DNA from: Warburgia ugandensis
Taxonomy: Eukaryota > Streptophyta > Magnoliopsida > Canellales > Canellaceae
Assembly: GCA_035236585.1 (NCBI GenBank)
Contig: CP141133.1
Span: 45,835,729-45,899,728, forward strand
Length of the DNA: 64,000 nt
Reading direction: 5' to 3'
Translations under genes and position numbers: made by a program
Shown: positions 24,530-35,940 of the stretch, piece after piece
How the letters are laid out: every line of letters begins with the position of its first letter
Position numbering within the stretch: position 1 is the stretch's first letter
The notes under the pieces: model-generated
The model's database searches: none
Seen by the model: the letters and a program-made list of their open reading frames with translations, nothing else
What the model was told of the DNA's origin: nothing

Positions 24530-24810
24530 TCAGGATAAGAAAGGAGGTACTTAAAGCCACGTAAGTCATAGTACACTATAACTTTAGACCCTAACAAGTG
24601 AGGTCTAAATTTATCCAAAGCAAACACTATAGCTAACAGCTCTTTCTCTATGGTCAAATAATTGAGTTACATATCATTTAGTGTTCTATTAGTGTAGTGT
24701 ATTACATGGGGAAGTTTATTGATATGCTGCCCCATAAAAACTCTAATGGCATAATCCAATGCATCACACATAATCTAAAAATGGTGCATTCCAATCTAGT
24801 GGTTGGATAA
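24530..24810 (-). pseudogene. Element B RNase H, with an internal deletion
   Basis: Pieces read FMGQHINKLPHVIHY, then TLNDM, then [28 protein letters not shown]. Compared with C (52870-52995), about 115 bp are missing at 24532-24543. The loss takes away the conserved end around VVVDHLSRL. The domain is also split by stops. Confidence 0.8.
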
Positions 24811-26217
24811 TGGGTGTAGAAGTCAACTCATCCTTGAGTCACTCAAATGCTTTCTTACAGTCCTCATCAAAGTGAAAAATGGCCTCTATTGTAAGTAATT
24901 TACAGAGGGGCTTGGCAATTTTGCTAAAATCCTTGATGTAGCATCTGTAAAAGCCAGAATGTCCTAAAAAGGAGCAAATTTTTTTCACCTTCCTTGATGG
25001 TGGAAGGTTGGCTATTAAATCCACTTTGTCCTAATAGACTTCTATCCCATTGGGTGATATTACATGGCTTAAAACTATCCCACTTTGAACCTTAAAATGG
25101 CACTTTTCCTTGTTTAAAATAAGAATTTTCTTATGACACCTTACTAGAACTAACTTTAAGTGGTGCGGCATCCAAATACTAAGAAGTCATCCATAACACC
25201 TAAAGAAACCTTTTTATCATATCAGAGAAAGTGCTCTATATACACCTTTGAAATGTGCTAGAGCATTACAAAGCCCAAAAGGCATACTTCAATAAGTGAA
25301 AGCTCCAAAGGGGCAAGTGAAGGTGGTCTTCTCTTGATACTCTGGTGCTATAGGAAACTGGTTATACTCAGAATGTCCATCCAAAAAATAATAATAGTTA
25401 TGTTTGGCTTACCTCTTTAACATTTGGTCAATGAAGGGTAGAGAAAAGTGATCTTTCCTCTTGACCATGTTAAATTTTCAATAGTCAATGCAAGCTCTCC
25501 ACCCAGTGGTCATGCGGGTGGGTACTAACTCATTATCCTCATTTTTGACTTTCATGATCCTGAATTTCTTGGGTACAACCTGAACAGGGCTGACCCAAGT
25601 ACTATTAGAGATATGATATATAATGCCAACATCTAAAAGCTTTAAGACTTCATCTCTAACTACATCCTTCATGTGGGGATTAAGTTGTCTTTGAGTTTCC
25701 TTAAAAGGTTTTGCATTTTCTTCAAGGTGTATCCTATGTATGCATATGGCTGGACTAATCCCTCAGCTGCCTACTATTGTCCACCCTAATGCTCTTTTAT
25801 ATTCCTTAAGGACATCTAAAAGCTTACCCTCCTATTCATTATCTAAATCTAATTCTATTATCATAGATAAGGTTTCATCTAAGACTAGGTATGAATATTT
25901 TAAGTTGTTAGGCAAGGGTTTTAGGTCCAACGATGGTGGTTTCTCTATCGAGGGTATTGGGATAGATTTAGAAGGTGGGAGTGGTTCCATATAAGGACCC
26001 CACTTGGAGTAACCTCCAAAAGGTTGTTTACCTCCTCAATAGTCTTCTCTATATCAAATTCTCCATTAAAGTGTATGAGACAAGCCACTAGTGGGTCATA
26101 GATGGACAATGGTGGATGAATGTCATTAATTAGACTCTTGATCAAATTGACATCATAAGAATCATCAAGGTTTAAATGTTGTTGATCAGACTTAAAGACA
26201 TTTAGCTTAACTTTCAT
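24811..26217 (-). pseudogene. Element B reverse transcriptase region (Athila type), decayed
   Basis: Reading downward: 26217-25945 is the protease-RT spacer (EFDIEKTIEEVNNLLE). 25672-25478 is the RT N-terminus with MKDVVRDEVLKLLDVGIIY, WVSPVQVVPKK and TGWRACIDY. About 25180-25200 holds the catalytic motif VMDDFLVFG, with the Asp pair intact. 25024-24839 is the connection, MDLIANLPPSRKVKKIC then SFLGHSGFYRCYIKDFSKIAKPLCK. Between these, stops and frameshifts break the palm. Athila lineage by sequence. Inactive. Confidence 0.9.
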
Positions 26218-26860
26218 GTTACTAAATGATAATTTTATTACCCCATTCCTATAGTTAATAATGGCATTGGATGTTGCTAAGAATGGGCATCCAAGGATGA
26301 CCGAAATTTGAATACTGGGATCAGATACAGGTTAGGTGTCTAGTACAATGAAGTCAACTAGGTAAGAGGACTAGTCCACCTATATTAAGACATCCTTAAC
26401 CAAACCACGGGGTATCTTGACAGATCTATCCACTAATTGTAGCATGGTAGTGGTAGGTTTTAACTTACCGAGTCTTAATTGTTCATAGATAGAGTATGGC
26501 AACAAGTTAACAATTACCCCTAGGTCAATTAATGCCCTATGTATGACATGACCTCCAATAATGTAGGAAATGTTAGGAAACCTTGGGTCTCTAAACTTCT
26601 GTGGGATCTTGTGTTGAATTAAAGAGCTTAGTTGCTAAGTGAGGAAAGCCTTCTTTTGTATATTTAGCTTTCTTTTTCTTGAGCAGAGCACTTTTAAGAA
26701 CTTGGCATAGGTAGGGATGTCTTTAATTGTATTGAGCAATGAAGTATTGATTTGGACATGTTTAAATACCTCCATTAACTCATGAAAGTTTGTTTCCTTT
26801 CTAGCCTTGTTCAGTAAATGAGGGAAAGGGTCTTTAAGCACATAGGGTACCTCCACTATA
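26218..26860 (-). pseudogene. Element B protease and gag-pro linker, decayed
   Basis: At 26400-26530 the frame reads ALIDLGVIVNLLPYSIYEQL, then LRLGKLKPTTTMLQL and VKIPRGLVKDVLI. The active site is DLGA in Athila and here DLGV. Upstream, 26856-26635 gives the linker with KDPFPHLL, HELMEVFKHVQINT and KFLKVLCSRKRKL, also typical of Athila. Broken by stops at both ends. Confidence 0.85.
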
Positions 26861-28420
26861 GTTTCTATAGGGTTTTTTTTGTCTTTTCTCTTTCTCTTTC
26901 TCTTGTATTTTGATTGCCTCTTTCTCCTCTACAGTTTCCTTAGCCTGCCCTACTTTGTTATCAATCTGATGACCGGTCCTAAGGGTGGTTATAGACTTGG
27001 CATGCTCATGAGGGTTAAGTTTTTGAGAACTTGACCCCATCTCAAATTATCCCTTTGGGTTAGGGATGGGTTGACTAGGGAACTAACCCTTTCCTCTATT
27101 ATGTAGTTTAGCCGACAATTGGCTTACCTGCATATCAAACTTGGCTATGGTAAGAGAGCTGACATGGGCTAAATGTCTGCTATCATTTTCCAACTGGTGT
27201 AAGGCCTTTTTTGTATCATCATTATCTTTTAAAAGTTTTTCAAGCATGGTGTGGATTTTTTCCTCTAAAGATGATTTCTTTTATTGCTAAGGTTGTTGGA
27301 AGCTAGATGGCTACTAGGGAACTGTAGTTTTATGAGAAAAGTTTTGGGTAGGGGGTTCACAAATGGTCCCCCTTGGTAGTTATTCTTCACCTAGGAAAAG
27401 TTGGGATGCCTAGCCCATCCAGGGTTGTAGGTCTCAGAATATGGATTGTTGCTAGGTTGGAGATATGCATTCAATGCATTTTCTTGATCAACAAGATAGT
27501 TGTTTAGCACTCTATTTGATGAACAAGACATGGTTATATGGGCTGGCTAAAACATATAGCACAAACCTCTTGTGGAGGTTTAAGCTATGAGGTAGCCAAA
27601 AAGGATTGAAACATAGTTTCAAGTTTGTTTGCTCTACTATTGGACTTGTTCAATCTTCTAGTATAGAATCAAGTTTATGGGATAGATCAATATGTACTCC
27701 TATCTCACCCCTCTCTTGGTGGGATGGTTTTTTCTCTCTCTTCTATTTGAATAATCCCAATATTGGAAATCATCTACTAGAGTCTAAAAGAACTCCCAAG
27801 CCTCCTTTCATTCTTTAGCATGAGGGTCCCTCCACTTGTTGCATATATCATTTGTTTATTTTGAGGCATCAACACCTTATAGAAGTATTGAACTTGGTGC
27901 CATTTTTTGAATCCATGATGTGGGCATTTCTGTAGTAGTTCATTCCATCATTTCCAACATTTGTAGTCTTGTTCATCGTCTCCTTGTTGAAAATTAATAA
28001 TTTTACAACAAAGGGCATTTGTTTTGTGAATTGGGAAGAACTTGCTCAATAACATTTTAGGCAATTGGTCCCATGTATTGATGGAATTTATCTCCAAGGA
28101 ATTAAGCCATGATTTAGCTTTGCCCTTCAGAGAGAGAGTGGGAATAGCCTAAACTTAATAGAATCATCTAAAAATTTGAAACCCAAACATGGCGCAAATA
28201 TCAAGGAACTCTTTAATATGTAGGTAGAGGTCTTTTCGATCTTGACCATAAAAAGGGGGGAACAATTTTATGACTCCTTTCTTTAACTCAAAGTGGTTTG
28301 TGTTTGTAGGAGGTAAAGCTATGTAGGATGGGGTGTTGATTTGTAATGGCACATAGAAGTCTCTAATGGCCTTACACTCCACTTCTGGTGGTGGTTCAGG
28401 CATAGGGATATGAACTTGGT
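26861..28420 (-). pseudogene. Element B gag (Athila type), decayed
   Basis: Starts about 28403 with MPEPPPEVECKAIRDFYVPL, then FELKKGVIKLFPPFYGQ and LHIKEFLDICAMF. After a break, DDSIKFRLFPLSLKGKAKSW, then INTWDQLPKMLLSKFFP (about 28040-28165), and HHGFKKWHQVQYFY. These are the capsid domain. The zinc knuckle near 27520 is broken. Further down, about 27130-27290 gives a coiled-coil-like stretch (EEKIHTMLEKLLKDNDDTKK, then DMQVSQLSAKLHN). 27040-26834 holds HAKSITTLRTGHQIDNKV and an EKEKEKRQKK tract. At least five breaks. Confidence 0.88.
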
Positions 28421-29631
28421 TTCTTTCTCCTTATCTTAAGGTGCGTTGAATCTCTGGATTGAAAGGTGTCAGCTTTGGGTTTTGAGATTGATGCCCTTGT
28501 ATAAACTACCCTAAACTGAATACCATAATCTAAATGCTAACTCTAACTCTACGTGATGTGTAATCAAATTTCAGTAAGCACTAATCAAGCAGTGTTTTGA
28601 TTATCATTGCTTGGTACTTAGGTGTGGCTTCTTAGACCTAAATCTAGACAGCTCCTCCTTTTGTCTAGATTTGACTATGGCTTACCAGTTAGGTTTTGCT
28701 CAAAAGTGGTTAATACAATCCTCATGTTAAGAGATGTGTAGACCTCAATTAATGTCAATGAAAGGCATGGAAAAATCACTTGCATTTTAAGACACCCTCT
28801 ATAACCACATTGCTTAGAAGCCATTGGAGTGACAATAGATTGTGTCCATCTTAAAGGGTCCTATGAGCTCAATACCCTAAGTCTCTTTCTACTTGATTTT
28901 AAATTAATATTCAAGTGTTGGAATCCTAACATACAAGGATGTTAATTGATTCCTAGGTGGGCCAAGGAGATGGTGATGAAATCTAGTCCTTATCTTATAA
29001 GGGTTCCTATGGGGCCCTTACTATCATTAATTCCATTCCACCATAAAACTGTAAATATTTAATGCAATACAGAAACAAACAAATGTAACCTATATGCTAT
29101 CCAACCAAGGTTAGATAGGTGCTCAAATGCAACAATCCCATGTAAATATGCAACAATTATCAATGAATGATCCTAATCTATATGAATTATACTAACATCC
29201 AAATGCAAATTATACTAAATGAAAATTATTCTAAAAATTGAGTAGAGATACTCATAGTGAGGGGTTCAATGATGATCAAGTGTGGGCCACTATACCCCAC
29301 ACTTGTCCTATGTTATTACAAGCTATTTAAAAATAAATAATAAAGAAATTACAATTTAGAATGGACCTCACTACAAGTTTCACTCAAATCCTAATCTAGG
29401 AAAGTAATAAAACCAAATCTAAGATGATGAACTTGTGGCCCACAGGATTGTTTCCACTCCTTTGCCAATTTTTCTTGCACAAAAATCAAAGAAATATGGT
29501 CAATATGAGAAAAATAGCAACAAATGCAAAAAGAATGCAAAATTATGCAAAAACCCTATTCTAATGCATCCTAAACCTAGGCTAGAGGAAAATAACCTAA
29601 GGTATGGAACACTATACAATTTATTGCAACT
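28421..29631 (-). other. Element B 5' leader between primer site and gag
   Basis: About 1.2 kb of non-coding DNA alignable with 62060-63250 of element C. An antisense open frame at about 29435-29668 has a partner at 63059-63286 only because the leader itself is shared. Confidence 0.75.
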
Positions 29632-29653
29632 CCCTAGCACCGATACCCAAAAC
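29632..29653 (-). other. Element B primer-binding site, decayed tRNA-Asp type
   Basis: The minus strand reads TTTTGGGTATCGGTGCTAGG right after the LTR end AACAACAACAAG. Athila elements have TGGCGCCGTTGCCGGGG here, complementary to tRNA-Asp. The spacing and the following GAGTTGC are kept. Confidence 0.75.
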
Positions 29654-29654
29654 T

Positions 29655-30970
29655 TGTTGTTGTTTTAAATAAACTTGCAAGGGAATGAATCATTTACAAT
29701 ATAGTACACTAGTGAGTTCAACCCCACGAGGAGTGAACTATTGTGATGCCAGTGATCCCTATTTTAAACCATCTAACCTAGCCAAAATTCAACTGATTTT
29801 TATCCTAAATTAAGAATGAAAATTAAAACATGAACTTGGAAACTAAGCAAAAACAAGAAACATGCTAAATGGAAAACTTTCTTAAAACATGCACTTTCTA
29901 AAATTAAAACTTTTCTAAATTAAAAACTTCTAATTTTATGATTTTCCTAATTAAATAATTTCCTAAAATGAAACTTATCAACTTTCCTAAACTAACTTTA
30001 CTAAGCATGAAATTAACAACTAATCTAGGGAAAACATGCTTTAACAAACTACTTTCCTAATCATGCAAAACTAAGAAAACCAGGCAACCAAATAAACTAC
30101 TTTAGCAAGTGTGACAAAATTAACTACTTTCCAAACTAACTAAGATGCAAACTAATGGAATGTAACTACAACTGAAAAAGAGAAATAAAGGAAAATTTAC
30201 ACTAACAAACAATGAAAGGAAAACTATCCAAGCGTCACGCATGCAACCAAGGAATGATATGCATCATTCATTGGATAGGAGTGCATTTAATCAACTAATT
30301 TGGAAACTTAAGCATGCCATCTTATTTTAAAATTAACTAAACTATCCAAAAATCTAGTTGGGCATTAGAAAAATCAAATGAACATGAGTTGTACGGTGTT
30401 GGAAATTAAATAACCCATTCATGAAAAGAAATTTCAGTTGCATGGTAATTGAATCATTCAATAAATAGAACAAGTCAAACATGGAACTAATCACTTCTAA
30501 TGCAACCAAATATTTAATAACAAAGATAATTAAATCCAACTAACTTCATTGAATCAAATAAAAAATTCATCAACATAATACCCCATACATGTCATACAAA
30601 TATGAAATTTAAATTATATTACAATGATGTTCTCTTAATCTTAATCAATCTTTAATTACAAGCCAATCCTTCTTTAATTATTCCAACAATCACTCATGAA
30701 AAAGCTTGCTTGAAATCAAGGGAAAATCCTATGGAATAATAAGGCAAAAACTAATGGAAACTCAAGCAAACAAAGGTGGAAATCAAGTGGGCTGAAAGAA
30801 AACAAAGATGTAATGAAAGGTAAAGAGAAAAAATAGATTCAAGATGACTTCTGTTGACTATCACTCCAAGGGAAAAACAGCCTTGAAGCTTAGTTTTAAA
30901 AGCAAGGAAAGATAGAGGAAAATAAGGCAAACTAGCTTGAAAAGAAGTAAATTCCAGCAAAGAGAACAAG
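29655..30970 (-). mobile_element. Element B 5' LTR copy X, 3' part
   Basis: Matches Y LTR (31262-about 32510) and the inverted copy at 558-1855. It ends next to the primer site. At its 5' side it is cut at about 30970, where a 291-bp foreign stretch begins. Confidence 0.88.
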
Positions 30971-31261
30971 GAAGTGAGATTTTATTTATAAAGTGGAGTT
31001 TTTATAGTGTTCTTTAAGAAAAAGAATAGAAATGATGTGTATGCAAGGGTTTTTCTTAAAGCAGAAGCTATTATAAGAAATGATGGAGTACAACCGTAGA
31101 TATGGCATAGAAAAACATCATGGAAAAATCTAGTTGTGAAACCTATTATCGTTGATGGAAGAATTTCATTGGTCATGCTTATTTGATATCAAATCATGAA
31201 TTTAGACAATCCTTTGAAAAATGTGTAGTCTAGCATAAAATGATATGAATTGTAGTTGGAT
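30971..31261 (-). repeat. 291-bp stretch between LTR copies X and Y (partner of 1856-2140)
   Basis: Not LTR sequence. It matches 1856-2140 in reverse complement, and in both places it follows the 3' end of an Athila LTR. It probably marks a recombination that joined a duplicated LTR-plus-flank onto element B. Confidence 0.7.
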
Positions 31262-33361
31262 TGTTGTTGCTTTTAAATAAACTTGTAAGCACATGAATCC
31301 TTTGCAATATAGTATGCTAGTGATTTTTGTCCTAAATTCAAGTGATTTTTGTCCTAAATTAAGAATGGAAATTAAAATATGAACTTGGAAACTAAGCAAA
31401 AACAAGAAACATGCTAAATGAAAAACTTTCCTAAAACATGAACTTTCTAAAATTAAAACTTTCCTAAATTAAAAACTTCTAATTTTATGAATTTTCTAAT
31501 TAAAAACTTTCCTAAAATGAAACTTTCCTCAAATGTAATTTATCTTTTTCCTAAACTAACTTTCCTAAGCATGAAATTAGCAACTAATCTAAGAAAAACA
31601 TGCTTTAACAAACTGCTTTCCTAATCATGCAAAACTAAGAAAAGTAAGCAACCAAATCAACTATTTTAACAAGTATGACAAATTTTATTTCTTTCCAACT
31701 AACTAAGATGCAAAATAATGGAATCTAACTACAACTAAACAAGAGAAATGAATGAAGGCAATTATTAACAACAATGAAAGGAAAACTATCCAATCAACAT
31801 ACATGTAACCATGGAATGATACACATGATTCATTGGATAGGAGTGGATTTAATCAACTACTTTGAATACCTAAGCATGTAATCCATTTCTAACATTAATT
31901 AAGCTATCTAGCAATCTAATTGGGCTCTTGAAAAATCAAGTGAACAGTATTATATTGTGCTGGAAATTAACATACATCATTCTTACAAAGAAATTCTAGA
32001 ACTCAGGTAATTGAAACATTCAATGACTATAACACATAAAACATGAAATTAATCACTTCTAATACATTCGAACATTCAAGAACAAAGTTAATTTACTATT
32101 GGACACAAACGTGAGTTGAAATTTCCAACTAATCTCATTGAATCACATTCTGAAGCTTAAATGTTATTCCAATGTGTTCATTTGATCTCAATAAATCCTT
32201 AATTACAAGTCAAATTATTCTTCAATTGTACCAACATTCACTCATGAACAAGTATGCTTGAAATCAATTAAAAATCCGATGAAAAACTAAGGCAACAACC
32301 AATGGAACTAAAGCAAACAAAGTTGGAAAATCAAGAGGGCTAAAAGAGACTAAAGATGCAATGAAAGATAGAGAACAAAACTAGATTCAAGGTGACTTCC
32401 CTTGGTTGTCACTCTAAGGGAAAATCAGTCTTTAATCTTAGCTTCAAAGGCAAGGAATAATAAAGGAAAAGCATAAACTAGCATGAAAAGATCTAAAGTG
32501 AACAAGAGAAGAAACAAAAGAAACCAACCTTGAAATTAGGAGTGGAATGGCTCCAAGAGATGCTTCACACCTTAGGAAAATAAGTACGAGCACCTTAACA
32601 ATGAAAATCCAAAGCAAAAAGGAGTAGAAGCTTGAGCCAGGAATAGGACATCTCCTTCCCAATGGGATAGGCATCTTTTTCGTTCGGAAAAAAAATCCTC
32701 CTATTCTTAGATGTTTGCTAGGTTTTATAATTCTTCTTCTAGGATACCCTAATATTAAGGTGTGGTGGGGATTAAATCAAGATATTTTGGATGGTTAGGA
32801 TAAGGGAAAGGATGGAGTTTCCAATTAGGAAAGTGGGCGGAAGGTGGCTGGGATTAAGGAACTAGGTGGGAGACTCCACCTTTTTAGGAATGGGCATCTC
32901 CCCTCTTCCAAAGCCATTGAATGTTTGTTTTTATAGGAAAGTGAGTGGGAATAGGTTAGGAAAGAAGTGGAGGGTGCTAGGTGGAGATATTTTGTTGGTT
33001 GAGAAGTTTCCTAAGAGGTGAAATGAGATAGAGTTTTGGAAATTTGTAGTGCATCTTAAGGGTGAGGTATAAATTAAGGAAAAAGAGGATAAAAGAGAGA
33101 AAAACACTAAAAATTGATTGCTCTTATTCCATTGGTCTGCTATCTTATTTTAATAGATTTTTCCTTAATTATCTTCAAAAAAACTCATGGATAACTCTCT
33201 TAAATCTCCTCAAATCCTAGCCTTTCATTTATCTTAGCTTGATGGCTAATTTTGAAAGCTCCATTAGCTAATCTCATGGTTGGCTTAGTAAGCTTCTTTA
33301 GTTTATTTTTTTGGCTTCAACCCTTGGCTTATGGGTTGGCCTGAACTCCTTAGCTTACCAC
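31262..33361 (-). mobile_element. Athila-type LTR copy Y, interrupted by element D
   Basis: Second LTR copy at the right end of B, ending CAACAACAAT-like at 31262. At 32542-32546 it keeps GTGGA uninterrupted, so it shows the empty form of the site where element A inserted. It is cut at 33361 by element D; about 0.5 kb of the LTR start is not found beyond D. Confidence 0.85.
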
Positions 33362-33744
33362 TGTAACGCCCGAGCAATTTACACCATTTTTAACAAAAAT
33401 TGGACATTTTATGGGAAATAAACTGTGTTAAATATTTTACTTTATTTAAAATAGTAAATGAATGAATTTGTGAGTAAACTTGGTACCATTAGATCCTACT
33501 CAAAAAATGGAATCCAACGCCTCAAAGAACACCGAAAACGGAGTTCGTATGAAGAAGTTACGACCGTTTAAAGATCAGGGGCAGTTCTGTAATTTAAACA
33601 GAAAACGAAAAAGGCAGAAAACACAGGGGGCCATTTTGATAACGGCACCCCATCGTCTTCCACCTCCAGATTTCTCCAGAAACCCTTTTTCTCCCGATTT
33701 CTCAAGAACACACCAGGGGAATGGCGGCACCGCCTTCTCCCCTC

Positions 33745-33751
33745 TATAAAA
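33745..33751 (+). promoter_or_regulatory. TATA box of the D LTR
   Basis: TATAAAA inside CTCCCCTCTATAAAAGCCCC, about 380 bp into the LTR, at the expected U3/R side. The 3' LTR copy of D is broken at exactly this point. Confidence 0.7.
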
Positions 33752-34180
33752 GCCCCATCTCCCCCTCTCCAAAAACACGTTTTCCGGCATTTTTGAGACT
33801 GGGGTTTCCGGCAAAAACCGGAAACCCGTCTCCTCTGCATTTTCTGGCAACGGCCAGGCCCTAGTCAGGCTGGCCATTCCGTTTCCATCTCCCCATTCCC
33901 CTCTCTTCTCTTGTTCCAGTCTGGCATTGGGGTTTTCCACTTCGTGGGTTCCCCCCAGGCCAAGATCCATGCCGGATCTGGCCTTTTCCCCAGCCAATTT
34001 TTCCAGCTGGAGAAGACGAAGCTGGTTCAACTGGCCTTGCATGAACCAGGCGTCCCAAGGATACCATCCACCACCTGCGCCTGGGACTGGGTCCCTGGGA
34101 TGGGTTCCAGGTGTACGACAGTGCGTACATTGTCCCAAGTGCGGCCTTCGGGTGCGTGCGCGACGTGGGGCACAGGTCAT

Positions 34181-34405
34181 GGCTCGACCAAGATGCAGGA
34201 GGTGCCCTAGGAGCTGAGGCGCGCCATGTTAAACCAAAGGTGCAGCCGTTCGATGCCATCCAGGATGCGCGTCATAGCGCGTCGCTTGAGCTTGCATGTG
34301 CGCGTGCAAAACGCGGCCCCTGGAACAACCTTTGGGCATGCACGCATGTGAGGTGGTCGCAGTTCAACCAAAATGCACGGGTGTCCTAGGAACTGGGACA
34401 CGCAG
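34181..34405 (+). repeat. Diverged 180-bp tandem repeat in the D LTR
   Basis: CTCGACCAAGATGCAGG through CCTAGGAGCTGAG at 34182-34218 recurs as TTCAACCAAAATGCACGG through CCTAGGAACTGGG from 34362. The offset is about 180 bp. Confidence 0.7.
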
Positions 34406-35925
34406 ACCTAATGAGACTATAAGGATAGGATTAGAGGACAATTTACAGAGTTAACCAAGGAATAGTAGATCCACATCGTAGGATCTGGCCTGACAAATGA
34501 ATTAGGCAAGGACCATGGACCCAATAGGCAAAGCTAGCGATCTAATGTCTAAATGGATTGAAATTAATAAGGACTCCTTGTATCCATTCATACCCAGGAG
34601 TTTATAAATAAGACCCAGGGACGGGTTGAAGTGATAAAGGATGCGACTCCAGGAGACTTTGAGGTAGGTGCTCTATCGCTACTAGACTTTTAAAAAGAGC
34701 CATGATTGTTTTGAAAATGCATGTTTTAAGTATAAGTATATGACTTGTTTAGCATGACTTAATTCAACATACATATGATAAATACACTATGCATAGACAT
34801 GTTTTGCAAACAATTGCATATATTGCATGATTTGTGGGCATTGAGTTCTTGAAAAATTGCATGTCCTTGAGGGTAACCAAAAGACGCTGGGTAGGCAGTT
34901 GTGAGGGACCCAAAGAGGATAGGTTTTGAAAAAGAGGTTTTCACTTGTTTGATCTTATGTGATTTGGGCTAATAAGCTCATGGGCGCTATGCTGAGAGGT
35001 TTGGGTTGGCCTCTAGCCTCTACCACTACTAGGTGGAACGAGTACCACGCCCAAAAAGGGCAACGTCCCTACGTCGATTGGATGTGGTACAGGGGGCTAC
35101 CACTGGTGTCACGGCACTGGGTCGATGTGTCATATGCCCCGTGGAGGCTATGACCGAGTGTCCTCAGGTACCAGGGACCACACGGCAGCGAGGTCGTGGG
35201 CATAGTTGGGCCCTATGGTTTCGTGGATTTACTTGCATTGCATATGGCATGACATGAGGTTGGTTGACCATACTAGATATCCCTGAGTTGGATTCAGTGG
35301 AGCATTTTATGCATATAATTATGTTTATGATATGTATGATATTTTCGACTTGGATTATGCTATTCTTTAGTCGTCAGTATTCCGATTCGATAATGGTTTT
35401 AATATCGATATTGAACATGAGTGTTCAAACATGCACATGTTTTGAAAGAGCATATGATTTTTAAACATAGCATGCATTGCAAAACTAGTAGTGATAGACT
35501 CCTACTGAGTATAGTATATACTCACCCTATCCTTAACATTTTTCAGGATAGTTCCACTCACAAATAGAAGACGCCTCAGGAGATATTAATGCTACGAGCA
35601 AGTGAATTAAAAAGGAGACAATTATACATGTAAGTAAACTCTCAACCCTTTGGACATGTATTTGTATTTATTTACAGTTGGACTGTGTGCTGTGACTGGA
35701 TAGACCTGGGGAAAAACATTTATGACTTTTGAAGTTTTTCAAAAACTACTTTGATTATTGTGAAAGCAAATGACACTCGGGGTTTTCAAAATGAGTTTAA
35801 AACAAAAGATTTTCAGCTGCATTGCATGGTTTTTATAAAATGGTTTTCAAATAGGGATGCATCCCACCTTAGAAAATTTAGATCTTGCATTTAAAAATGC
35901 ATGGGAAAACCCGGGTCATCACAGT

Positions 35926-35940
35926 TGGTATCAGAGCCCA
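35926..35940 (+). other. Element D primer-binding site (tRNA-Met)
   Basis: TGGTATCAGAGCCCA, a perfect match to the initiator tRNA-Met type site of Tekay elements, three bases after the LTR end. Confidence 0.92.

Larger units (their letters stand above)
33362..35923 (+). mobile_element. Element D 5' LTR (Tekay-like), 2562 bp
   Basis: Starts TGTAACGCCCGAG and ends GGGTCATCACA, directly followed by a tRNA-Met primer site. Its first 0.4 kb is repeated at 39424-39828 with about 19 differences in about 390 bp by eye. The LTR contains an AT-rich U3, a TATA box at 33745, a CpG- and GC-rich block at about 33630-34400, a 180-bp diverged tandem repeat, and a pair of hairpins at 35507-35551. Long open frames on both strands at 33575-34260 reflect the GC content, not genes. 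Confidence 0.92.

Noticed and set aside
29435..29668. Plus-strand frame with a similar partner at 63059-63286
   Set aside because: Antisense to the shared Athila leader; similarity comes from common descent of the leader and the starts differ.
33575..34260. Long open frames on both strands (up to 201 residues) in the D LTR
   Set aside because: They overlap on opposite strands in a GC-rich block, show no domain and are explained by few stop codons at that composition.
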